NCBI RefSeq assembly: GCF_900110655.1
Contig: NZ_FOEQ01000001.1
Span: forward strand, 218,133 to 282,132
Source: Pseudomonas soli
GTDB taxonomy: Bacteria; Pseudomonadota; Gammaproteobacteria; Pseudomonadales; Pseudomonadaceae
DNA: 64,000 bases
Reading direction: 5' to 3'
Positions 1 to 7,098 of the stretch are shown here, one piece after another. The notes beneath the pieces were generated by a model. It was given only the letters and a program-made list of their open reading frames with translations, searched no databases and had not been told where the DNA came from. Made by a program: the position numbers and the translations under genes. The first letter of the stretch is position 1; each line of letters starts with the position of its first letter.

Positions 1-1595
1 TCGAGGGTGGCCTGGCTGGCGATCCGGCCGCTGCGGTTGTCGACCAGCCCCTGGCTGGTGACGGTGATGCCGCGGTTGGCCAGGACCTTGCCAGTGCGGT
101 TGTCCAGGCTGCCGAGGTTCAGGGCCAGGGTGTCGAGGCTGGACAGTTCGCCGGCCTGGTTATCCAGATGGGCCCAGGTGGCGTTCAGCGCGCCCTGGCT
201 GGTGATCTGGCCACGGTCACCGTTGAGCAGCTGCCCACCGGTGAGGGTCATGCGCCCGTCGGCGAACACCTTGCCCTGCTGACGGTTATCCAGGGTCGCG
301 GCATTGACGCTGAGGTCGCGCCCGGCGCTGAGGCTACCGCCCTGGTTGTCCAGGCGGCTGCCGGTGGAGACGCTCAGGTCGCCGCTGGCGATCAGGCGCT
401 GGTTGCGGTTGTCCACGGCACCGGCGCTGATCTTCAGGTCGGCGCCGGCCACGCGCTCACCATCGATGTTGATACCCGCCTGGATACCGCCAAGGTTGCT
501 CAGTTGGCCGCCAGCGTTCAACTGTACCTGGCCCGCGGCAGTCAGCCCCTGGCGGTTGACCAGCTCGCCGCGGCTGTCCAGCTGCAGTTGCTGGCCGGCA
601 TGCACCGGCCCCTGCGCATCGATAGCCGCCGCCTGCAGGCGTACATCGCCGCTGGCGCTGGCCTGGGCCATGCGCAACTGGCCGTTGGCCTCGAGCTGGA
701 TATCACCGCCGCTGGCGATCATCCGCCCGTCCAGGCGCACGCCGACCCCGGCCTCGGTGCCCACCAGCCTGACCGCACCGGCATACATGCCGCCCAAGGC
801 GCTGGAGTCGATGGCCAGGCTCGGCTTGGCACTGCCGTCATCCTGGCGCGCCGTGGCCGCCAGGGTGCGGGCATCGACATCGTTGCGCCCGGCGACGATG
901 GCCAGGTTGCGCGCCTGGATCTCGGCGTTGATTTTCGTGCTGCGGGCAATCAGCTCGAAGCTGTCGACATTGCTGGCGTTGAGCCCCGCCCCTTCGATGG
1001 CGATATGGCCCTGGTCGACCTGATAACGGCTCAGCTGGCCGTTCTCGAGCACCGGCTTGCCGGTGCTGAGCGTGGCCTGTGGCGTGTTGATGAAGCCGCA
1101 GCCATCGCAGGTGATGCCGTGGGGGTTGGCGACGATGACATGCGCCCCGCGTCCGGCCACTTCGGTGTAGCCGCGCAGCTGGCTGGCGTTGGCGCCGTTG
1201 ACCTCGTTGAGGATGACGCTGGCCGCCGTCCCCCGCAGGTTCGGGTTGCCGAGGATGATGCCGCCCAGCTGGGTGGCCTGGGTCCGCTCGGTGGCGTTGT
1301 TGAGGATCAGCCCTTGCTGGCCGACGTTGTAGTCGCTGAACTGGTTGTGCGAAAGGCCGCTGCCGTTGGGCGCGGCGATATTGACGATGGGCACGCCGTT
1401 GCCCGTCTGCCCCAGGCTGGTGCCCGGCCCGCTGACCATCACGCCTTCGGCGGCCTGTGCCCAAAGCGGCTGCCAGAACATGGCGTTGGCCAGCAGCAGC
1501 GCCAGACCGCGCTTGGGCAATCCGCAGAACTGCTCGCGCGGCTGAATTTTGGCCGAGCGTTGGCGGGCCAGGAAGGCAAACAGGCGGACGTCCAT
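1..1595 (-). CDS. Filamentous haemagglutinin / CdiA-like two-partner-secretion exoprotein, N-terminal part (truncated by window edge)
   Basis: Reading leftward from ATG at 1595, about 531 codons stay open to the window edge. The N-terminus MDVRLFAFLARQ followed by a long signal region (hydrophobic LALLLANAMFWQPLWAQA, about residues 31-48) is typical of large pseudomonad TpsA exoproteins. The TPS secretion domain follows, with NPNLRG at about residue 110 and the NPHGITCDGCGFINT segment (NPNGI-type motif) at about 160-174. After about residue 300 the protein is built of repeats rich in LDNR/LDNQ, as in FhaB/CdiA beta-helices. Such proteins are exported by a TpsB/CdiB partner and act in adhesion or contact-dependent inhibition. 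The C-terminus that would show a toxin, and any immunity gene, lie outside the window, so adhesin and CDI toxin cannot be told apart here. Confidence 0.92.
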   Translation of the reverse strand, partial: MDVRLFAFLARQRSAKIQPREQFCGLPKRGLALLLANAMFWQPLWAQAAEGVMVSGPGTSLGQTGNGVPIVNIAAPNGSGLSHNQFSDYNVGQQGLILNNATERTQATQLGGIILGNPNLRGTAASVILNEVNGANASQLRGYTEVAGRGAHVIVANPHGITCDGCGFINTPQATLSTGKPVLENGQLSRYQVDQGHIAIEGAGLNASNVDSFELIARSTKINAEIQARNLAIVAGRNDVDARTLAATARQDDGSAKPSLAIDSSALGGMYAGAVRLVGTEAGVGVRLDGRMIASGGDIQLEANGQLRMAQASASGDVRLQAAAIDAQGPVHAGQQLQLDSRGELVNRQGLTAAGQVQLNAGGQLSNLGGIQAGINIDGERVAGADLKISAGAVDNRNQRLIASGDLSVSTGSRLDNQGGSLSAGRDLSVNAATLDNRQQGKVFADGRMTLTGGQLLNGDRGQITSQGALNATWAHLDNQAGELSSLDTLALNLGSLDNRTGKVLANRGITVTSQGLVDNRSGRIASQATL

Positions 1596-1627
1596 GTCAG
1601 GTCTCGTGAATCAGGCGGTCAGGTACT

Positions 1628-1655
1628 CATGCTTGCCAGCGCTACGGCAAGCATG
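1628..1655 (-). promoter_or_regulatory. Hairpin in the leader of the haemagglutinin gene
   Basis: CATGCTTGCC (1628-1637) and GGCAAGCATG (1646-1655) form a perfect 10-bp inverted repeat with an 8-nt loop. It sits 33-60 nt upstream of the start codon and downstream of the predicted promoter, so it should be transcribed in the 5' leader. It has no U-tract, so a leader or stability structure is more likely than a terminator. The role is inferred. Confidence 0.6.
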
Positions 1656-1671
1656 GGCGAAAAAGAGCGTG

Positions 1672-1728
1672 AGATACTATTTAGCCATCACTGAAGCGTC
1701 AAATTAATATCGTCAAAAAATAGTATCT
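1672..1728. promoter_or_regulatory. Perfect 11-bp inverted repeat flanking the haemagglutinin promoter (putative operator)
   Basis: AGATACTATTT (1672-1682) and AAATAGTATCT (1718-1728) are exact reverse complements separated by 35 bp in an AT-rich stretch. The left arm contains the predicted -10 box and the right arm lies upstream of the -35 box. This suggests a dimeric or looping regulator. The repeat is directly visible; the operator role is inferred. Confidence 0.6.
1674..1702 (-). promoter_or_regulatory. Predicted sigma70-type promoter of the haemagglutinin gene
   Basis: On the minus strand TTGACG (1702-1697) is followed after exactly 17 nt by TAGTAT (1679-1674). These are good -35 and -10 matches, about 80 nt upstream of the ATG at 1595. 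A second TTGACG lies just upstream (1716-1711). Confidence 0.55.
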
Positions 1729-1822
1729 GGATGACGGCACCTGTCCCGCCAGTCGCCCGCGCTGAACTTCCGGCCAGCCAGCGACCTCCACCGCAGGAAT
1801 CGACTGACAAGGGAACCAAAGG

Positions 1823-2092
1823 ATGAAACCTCTACCCTGCATCCTCTGCGCGACAGCCCTGCTCTGCGCGCAGCCCATCTGGGCCTGCACACCGGAAGAG
1901 GCCACGCAGAAAAGAGAGCAATTGGCAGGCTTGGTGAGCCAGCTGACCGAGCAGAACGCTCAAAAGGCCAAGGAGATCAACGACGAGCTCCAACACATGG
2001 ATCTCGGCACCGCCAGCAAGGACCTGCCGGACAAGTGCCAGTTGATCGACAAGCGCATCCAGGAGCTGAAGGAGGCGGAAAGGAAAACCTGA
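1823..2092 (+). CDS. Small exported hypothetical protein
   Basis: This 89-residue protein begins MKPLPCILCATALLCAQPIWA, a clear signal peptide with a likely signal peptidase I site after WA. The mature part is about 68 residues, charged and largely helical (EEATQKREQ, KAKEINDEL, RIQELKEAE). It has cysteines near each end (the C in ACTPEE and in DKCQLI) that could form a disulfide in the periplasm. It is transcribed away from the haemagglutinin gene and shares its upstream region. I do not recognise a named family. It probably acts in the periplasm; nothing shows a specific function. Confidence 0.7.
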   Translation: MKPLPCILCATALLCAQPIWACTPEEATQKREQLAGLVSQLTEQNAQKAKEINDELQHMDLGTASKDLPDKCQLIDKRIQELKEAERKT

Positions 2093-2103
2093 CCGCGCCC
2101 GGA

Positions 2104-2340
2104 TCAACGCCGCTGCTGGGCCTGCATGTACTGACGAAGCAACTGGTTGATGCGGGTCTGGTAGCCGGCGCCCTGCTCCTTGAACCAGGTCAGTACATCG
2201 GCATCCAGGCGGATGGTCACTGTCTGCTTGGCCGGCACCCGCAGTTCGGCGCGGCGGAAGAAGTCATCGTCGAGTTCGGGGATGTCCGAGGTATCGACCG
2301 GGGCTTGGTCTTGCTCACAGCTTCTGGACGGTTTCGACAT
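2104..2340 (-). CDS. brnA: BrnA-family antitoxin
   Basis: This 78-residue protein has an acidic N-terminal part (DTSDIPELDDDFF) and a ribbon-helix-helix-like C-terminal half (VTIRLDADVLTWFKEQG, then YQTRINQLLRQYM). This is the standard layout of BrnA antitoxins. BrnA binds and neutralises the BrnT ribonuclease and represses the shared promoter. Its ATG at 2340 lies inside the 3' end of brnT (26-nt overlap), the usual translationally coupled toxin-first order of brnTA operons. The pair lies between the small exported protein and a DEAD-box helicase. Confidence 0.88.
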   Translation of the reverse strand: MSKPSRSCEQDQAPVDTSDIPELDDDFFRRAELRVPAKQTVTIRLDADVLTWFKEQGAGYQTRINQLLRQYMQAQQRR

Positions 2341-2623
2341 AGCGCGTTACCTCACGTCGAGTGGCTCTTCTGGCGGAAATGATGCGGATCACATCACCCT
2401 GCCGTTCGGTGTAGGCGACCACGCTGACCCAGGCATTGATCCAGCCCATGCCGATCCAGCGTGCCTCCGGGTACTCGAATCGCTCATCCCGCAGCGCCAG
2501 CATCGGCTGACGGAGCATCTCGGGCACATCGTTGAAGTCGATACCGTGCTTGCGGATGTTGAGCTGGTTCTTTTCCTCGTCCCATTCAAATCGCACGGGA
2601 CAATCGTATTTACAGCTGTACAT
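2315..2623 (-). CDS. brnT: BrnT-family ribonuclease toxin
   Basis: This 102-residue DUF497/BrnT protein shows the family N-terminal signature FEWDEEKNQLNIRKHGIDF and the C-terminal RIISARRATRREVTRYVE, which carries conserved Arg and Glu positions of the RelE-like fold. BrnT toxins cleave RNA and stop translation until BrnA binds them. The start at 2623 has a strong ribosome-binding site (AAGGAGGAG). The protein is about ten residues longer at the N-terminus than many family members (MYSCKYDCPVR), but the ribosome-binding site supports this start. It looks intact. Confidence 0.88.
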   Translation of the reverse strand: MYSCKYDCPVRFEWDEEKNQLNIRKHGIDFNDVPEMLRQPMLALRDERFEYPEARWIGMGWINAWVSVVAYTERQGDVIRIISARRATRREVTRYVETVQKL

Positions 2624-2741
2624 ACGCTACTCCTCCTTGACTGCACATGCCAGAGGAGTGTGGCGCTCGGGCGACAAAATGCCCGGGCTGGAAGAGGGTT
2701 TGGGAAATGGGCTACGCGCCCTGGGGAAGGAGGTGAAGCAA

Positions 2742-2764
2742 CCCGCCACCGTTGCAGTGGCGGG
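2742..2764 (-). terminator. Hairpin downstream of the DEAD-box helicase gene
   Basis: CCCGCCAC (2742-2749) pairs with GTGGCGGG (2757-2764) around a 7-nt loop, 18 nt past the helicase stop codon. The following U-tract on the minus strand is weak, so termination efficiency is uncertain. Confidence 0.5.
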
Positions 2765-2781
2765 CTCATTGCAGGAAGTGC

Positions 2782-4107
2782 TTACTCAGCTGCCGGCTTG
2801 CGCTTTTTCAGCGGTGCCAGGCCATCGGCGCTGGCCAGCGGCGCATTGGCCTTCGGCTTGGCGGACGGCTTGCGCTTGGCGGCGCCCTTCTTGTCGGCGC
2901 CCGCCTTCTTCTCAGTCTTTTTCTTCTTGGTGCCGGCAGCCTTGCCCGACGCCTTGACCTTTTTCGGACCGTTGTAGGTACCCTTGACCTCCTTGATGAC
3001 GCGGCGCTCGAACTGCTGCTTGAGGTAGCGTTCGATGCTCGACATCAGGTTCCAGTCGTTGTGGGTGATCAGCGAGATCGCCAGACCTTCGCCGCCGGCA
3101 CGGCCGGTGCGACCGATACGGTGCACGTACTCGTCGCCGCTGCGTGGCATGTCGAAGTTGATCACCAGGTCGAGGCCGTCGATATCCAGGCCGCGGGCCG
3201 CGACGTCAGTGGCCACCAGCACCTTGGAGCCGCCGTCCTTGAAGCGGTCGATGGCCAGCTTGCGGTCTTTCTGGTCCTTCTCGCCGTGCAGGACGAACGC
3301 CTTGACCTCCTTGGCCACCAGGTGGCCGTAGATGCGGTCGGCCAGGGCGCGGGTGTTGGTGAAGATGATTGCCTTCTTGTAGGTCTCGTTGGCCAGCAGC
3401 CACTGCACGATCTGCTCTTTGTGCTGGTCGTGGTCAGCGGTGATGATCTGCTGGCGGGTGCCTTCGGCGAGCTGCGAGACGCTGTTGAGCATCAGGTGCT
3501 CAGGGTCTTTGAGTACCTTGCCGATGATGTCGCGCAATGCCGCGCCACCGGTGGTGGCCGAGAACAGCAGGGTCTGCTTGCGGTTTTCGCACTCTTTGCA
3601 CAAGCGTTCCATGTCTTCGGCGAAGCCCATGTCGAGCATGCGGTCGGCTTCGTCGAGGATCAGCACGTCAACGTGGGACAGGTCGAGGTTGCCGGCATTG
3701 AGCTGCTCGAGCAGTCGGCCTGGGGTGCCGATCAGCACGTCCGGCACCTTGCGCAGCATTGCCGCCTGTTCCTTGAAGTCTTCACCGCCGGTGACCAGCC
3801 CCGACTTGATGTAGGTGAACTGCGAGAACAGCTGCACCTGCTTGAGGGTCTGCTGGGCCAGCTCGCGGGTCGGTAGCAGGATCAGCGCACGGATTTCCAC
3901 GCTCGGGCCGCTGCGGTCGACCAGGCGGTTGAGCAGTGGCAGCACGAAGGCGGCAGTCTTGCCGCTGCCGGTCTGCGCCGTCACCCGCAGGTCACGCCCT
4001 TGCAGGGCCAGGGGAATGGCCGCCGCCTGCACCGGGGTCGGCTCGACAAATTTCAGCTCGGCCACGGCTTTGAGCAGGCGTTCGTGCAGGGCGAATTGGG
4101 AAAACAC
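2782..4107 (-). CDS. DEAD-box ATP-dependent RNA helicase (SrmB/RhlE-like)
   Basis: A GTG at 4107 preceded by GAGG at good spacing gives a 441-residue protein starting (V/M)FSQFALHERLL. All helicase motifs are present: Q motif PTPVQ (about 24-28), AQTGSGKT (44-51), PTRELA (79-84), GTPGR (127-131), DEAD (152-155), SAT, ARGLD and HRIGRTGRAG. A basic Lys-rich tail (KKKKTEKK and similar) follows, typical of RNA-tethering extensions. The segment just after the helicase core (IERYLKQQFERRVIKEVKG) resembles SrmB more than RhlE, suggesting a role in ribosome assembly or RNA remodelling; this is inference. The longer frame up to 4296 has no good start and is rejected. Confidence 0.93.
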   Translation of the reverse strand: MFSQFALHERLLKAVAELKFVEPTPVQAAAIPLALQGRDLRVTAQTGSGKTAAFVLPLLNRLVDRSGPSVEIRALILLPTRELAQQTLKQVQLFSQFTYIKSGLVTGGEDFKEQAAMLRKVPDVLIGTPGRLLEQLNAGNLDLSHVDVLILDEADRMLDMGFAEDMERLCKECENRKQTLLFSATTGGAALRDIIGKVLKDPEHLMLNSVSQLAEGTRQQIITADHDQHKEQIVQWLLANETYKKAIIFTNTRALADRIYGHLVAKEVKAFVLHGEKDQKDRKLAIDRFKDGGSKVLVATDVAARGLDIDGLDLVINFDMPRSGDEYVHRIGRTGRAGGEGLAISLITHNDWNLMSSIERYLKQQFERRVIKEVKGTYNGPKKVKASGKAAGTKKKKTEKKAGADKKGAAKRKPSAKPKANAPLASADGLAPLKKRKPAAE

Positions 4108-4249
4108 GGGGTAACCTCGGGCAAGTGCGAAAAATTCAGTTGCATAGGGTAACGTTTTCCGTGGCCAGAACCGAATTTCTTTTGGCAACTTTGCGCCGAT
4201 CCACGCTCTAATAACGCTTCGTACCGCAACACAGACCGTTTCCAAGCCC

Positions 4250-5542
4250 ATGGATATCCAACGCTTCTGGCGTGACGCCCTCGACCTCTGGGGCACGCTC
4301 GACCAACACCCGCTGCTGCACGCCGCCCTCGGCCTGGCCGTGCTGCTGCTCGTCTCGCTGCTGATCGGCCGCCTGGCCCGCTTCCTGGTGCTGCACTCCA
4401 GCCGCCTGCTGGGGCGCCAACAGGCGCTCAGGTGGCTCGACGACCTGCGTCACAACAAGGTGCTCCATCGTCTGGCCCAGACCACTCCATCGCTGGTGGT
4501 GCAGTTCGGCCTGAAGCTGGTGCCGGAGCTGTCGGCCGCCGCCCAGCATTTCCTCGGCAATGTCGCCCTGGCCGTGACGCTGCTGTTCATGACCCGCGCC
4601 CTGTCCTGCCTGCTCGACGCGCTGCTGGACATCTACGCCCGCACCGAACACGCCCGCACCCGCTCGATCAAGGGCTACATGCAGCTGGCCAAGATGATGC
4701 TGTGGATCTTTGCCGCCATTGTCATCGTCGCTACCCTGATCGACCGCTCGCCATTGCTGCTGCTGTCCGGTCTGGGCGCCATGTCGGCGGTGCTGCTGTT
4801 GGTGTACAAGGACACCCTGCTGTCGTTCGTCGCCAGCGTGCAACTGACCAGCAACGACATGCTGCATGTCGGCGACTGGATCGAGATGCCCCAGGCCGGC
4901 GCCGACGGCGACGTGGTCGACATCACCCTACACACGGTCAAGGTGCAGAACTTCGACAAGACCATTGTCTCCATCCCTACCTGGCGCCTGATGAGCGAGT
5001 CTTTCCGCAATTACCGTGGCATGCAGCAGTCCGGCGGGCGGCGGATCAAGCGCAGCTTGTTCATCGATGCCGCGGGCGTACGTTTCCTGACCCAGGAAGA
5101 AGAGCAGCGCCTGGGCCAGGTGCGTCTGCTCGGCGACTACCTGGCCGGCAAGCGCCAGGAGCTGCGTGAATGGAACGAAGCCCAGGGCCACAACGCCGGG
5201 CTGTCGGCCAACCGCCGACAGTTGACCAATATCGGTACCTTCCGCGCCTTCGCCCTGGCGTACCTGAAGAGCCACCCCAACGTGCACCCGAACATGACCT
5301 GCATGGTCCGCCAGATGCAGACCACCGCCGAAGGCGTGCCGCTGGAGATCTACTGCTTCACCACCACCACGGTGTGGGCCGAATACGAGCGCATCCAGGG
5401 CGATATCTTCGACTACCTGTTGGCCGTGCTACCGGAGTTCGGGCTGAGCCTTTATCAGCAGCCCAGTGGTAATGACATGCGTGCGGGGCTAGCGGCCAGG
5501 CCGCCTTTGGTGACCTCGATGCGGGCATTCGACGAGGCCTGA
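4250..5542 (+). CDS. ybdG: YbdG-type mechanosensitive channel (MscS family)
   Basis: This 430-residue inner-membrane protein is close in length to E. coli YbdG (415). It has about five hydrophobic segments in the N-terminal half, including LGLAVLLLVSLLIG and LWIFAAIVIVATLI. The MscS pore/beta domain follows: LVYKDTLLSFVASVQL, then MLHVGDWIEMP and VVDITLHTVKVQNFDKTIVSIP (about 185-235). The C-terminal cytosolic part contains a YbdG-like insert and YFFT-type segment IYCFTTTTVWAEYE. YbdG/MscM opens at mild hypo-osmotic tension and adapts cells to osmotic stress. It is transcribed divergently from the helicase; its own promoter must lie in the 142 bp between them. Confidence 0.9.
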   Translation: MDIQRFWRDALDLWGTLDQHPLLHAALGLAVLLLVSLLIGRLARFLVLHSSRLLGRQQALRWLDDLRHNKVLHRLAQTTPSLVVQFGLKLVPELSAAAQHFLGNVALAVTLLFMTRALSCLLDALLDIYARTEHARTRSIKGYMQLAKMMLWIFAAIVIVATLIDRSPLLLLSGLGAMSAVLLLVYKDTLLSFVASVQLTSNDMLHVGDWIEMPQAGADGDVVDITLHTVKVQNFDKTIVSIPTWRLMSESFRNYRGMQQSGGRRIKRSLFIDAAGVRFLTQEEEQRLGQVRLLGDYLAGKRQELREWNEAQGHNAGLSANRRQLTNIGTFRAFALAYLKSHPNVHPNMTCMVRQMQTTAEGVPLEIYCFTTTTVWAEYERIQGDIFDYLLAVLPEFGLSLYQQPSGNDMRAGLAARPPLVTSMRAFDEA

Positions 5543-5547
5543 TCTTG

Positions 5548-5617
5548 GGCGGGCGTAGGATCGGGCTTGTCCCGCGAAAAGGCTGATACGGCCATCGCGG
5601 GGGCAAGCCCGCCCCAC
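5548..5617. repeat. REP-like inverted pair downstream of ybdG
   Basis: Two REP half-elements face each other: a degenerate one around 5548-5576 and a good one with GCGGGGGCAAGCCCGC at about 5597-5612. They share the core GCGGGGCAAGCCCGC seen at many other sites in this window. Confidence 0.7.
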
Positions 5618-5647
5618 GAATCGCTGACGAACGGAAAGTTTTTCAGC

Positions 5648-5675
5648 TGTGCACAATGAACTTGTGTTATCACAA
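5648..5675. promoter_or_regulatory. Dyad symmetries upstream of the phosphonate-type operon
   Basis: TGTGCACA (5648-5655) and TTGTGTTATCACAA (5662-5675, 5-bp arms around TTAT) lie at the start of an AT-rich stretch of about 80 bp (5640-5725). That stretch precedes the MFS gene at 5835. No clear -35/-10 pair could be chosen. The operator role is inferred from position and symmetry only. Confidence 0.4.
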
Positions 5676-5834
5676 ATCATAAAGAAACAATTAGTTACAA
5701 GTATTTCAGAATTATTAAACGCCAACCTTCGAGAAATACGAATACCCGCCTCTCCCCGCTTCTCCTAACCTGCAGCGAACAGGTCGCCCCAATGACAGGC
5801 GGCACGGTATCGGACAAAGGACTGCGAGCAAGCG

Positions 5835-7055
5835 ATGCGTCAGGACATCTCCCTGGAAAAACCACTCGACGAACCGGACCGCAGCGACCCGGCCGACCGC
5901 CGCAAGGCATTGGCCGCTGGCAGCCTGGCCCATGGCGTGCACGATGGCCTGACCGACGTAATCTATGTGCTGCTGCCTATCTGGCAGGCGGCCTTCGGCC
6001 TGAGCTATGCCCAGGTCGGCCTGCTGCGCGGCGCCTACGCCGGGATGATGGCCGGCTTCCAGTTGCTGGCCAGCCGCGGCGCGCGCAAATGGGGCCGCGA
6101 AACCCTGCTTGTCAGGGGCACTGCCCTAGCGGGCTTCGCCTACCTGCTGGCGGCCCAGGCCACGGACATCAATCTACTGCTGCTGGCGCTCATGATCGGT
6201 GGCCTTGGCGCCAGCACCCAGCACCCGCTGGCTTCGGCGCTGGTCTCCGACGCCTACGAGGGCAGCGGGCGGGTCAAGCAGGCACTGGCCCAGTACAACT
6301 TCGCCGGGGATATCGGCAAGGCGGTCATCCCCGGCCTGACCGGGGTGGTGCTGGTCTACATCTCCTGGCAGACCAATGCCACCCTGCTCGGCATGCTCGG
6401 CATCGCCGCCGCCTTCGCCTTGTGGTGGCTGATGCCGAAGAGCCAGGCGCACGAAGCCGCCAGCAAGAAGACCAAGGTCGCCGACGCGACCGGCACCCCA
6501 GCCGGCCTGATGGCGCTGATCGCCACCGGCAGCATCGACAGCGGCGTACGCATGGGCTTTCTGACTTTCCTGCCGTTCCTGCTGCAGAGCAAGGGCGCCA
6601 GCACCGAGCACATTGGTCTGGCCCTGGCCCTGCTGTTCATCGGCGGCGCCTTCGGCAAGCTGTTTTGCGGCTACCTGGGCGCGCGCCTGGGGCCGGTGCG
6701 CACGGTGATCTGCACGGAAGTGCTGACCGCGCTGCTGATCCTGCTGGCATTGGTATTGCCCTATGGCCCCCTGATGCTGGTGATGCCGCTGATCGGCGTG
6801 GCGCTCAACGGCACCTCATCGGTGCTTGGCGGCCTGGTTCCGGATTTCGCCCCACGGGAGCGGCGCGACCGGGTATTCGCCTGGTTCTACACCGGCACCG
6901 TTGGGGGTGGCGCCCTCGCCCCGGTGCTGATCGGCGCGATATCCGACCAGGCCGGCGTCACCGAAGGCCTGGTGGTGCTGGCCTGCGTGCTGCTGCTGAC
7001 CTTGCCGCTGTGCCTGGTGATCTACAACGGCATGAAGGGACTGCCGCGCCGCTGA
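5835..7055 (+). CDS. MFS transporter, first gene of the putative phosphonate operon
   Basis: This 406-residue protein has about 12 hydrophobic segments and the MFS layout of two six-helix halves joined by a charged loop (PKSQAHEAASKKTKVAD, about 196-216). The first half contains GLTDVIYVLLPIW and LGASTQHPLAS, resembling fosmidomycin-resistance/efflux-type MFS proteins. The second half contains GGAFGKLFCGYLGARLG. It opens a same-direction run of four genes (gap of 43 bp to the aminotransferase), so export of the pathway product, or import of a substrate, is likely. Substrate specificity cannot be read from sequence. The upstream Shine-Dalgarno is mediocre. An overlapping frame starting at 5792 is a GC-driven shadow. 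Confidence 0.85.
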   Translation: MRQDISLEKPLDEPDRSDPADRRKALAAGSLAHGVHDGLTDVIYVLLPIWQAAFGLSYAQVGLLRGAYAGMMAGFQLLASRGARKWGRETLLVRGTALAGFAYLLAAQATDINLLLLALMIGGLGASTQHPLASALVSDAYEGSGRVKQALAQYNFAGDIGKAVIPGLTGVVLVYISWQTNATLLGMLGIAAAFALWWLMPKSQAHEAASKKTKVADATGTPAGLMALIATGSIDSGVRMGFLTFLPFLLQSKGASTEHIGLALALLFIGGAFGKLFCGYLGARLGPVRTVICTEVLTALLILLALVLPYGPLMLVMPLIGVALNGTSSVLGGLVPDFAPRERRDRVFAWFYTGTVGGGALAPVLIGAISDQAGVTEGLVVLACVLLLTLPLCLVIYNGMKGLPRR

Positions 7056-7098
7056 TCCGCAACATCGGTCCAGATCGAGAACAACAAGGACGTGAACC

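Noticed and set aside
168-1694. 508-codon open frame on the plus strand across the haemagglutinin gene
   Set aside because: It is antisense to a clear FhaB/CdiA N-terminus. GC-rich third positions create such open frames; no domain or ribosome-binding site supports it.
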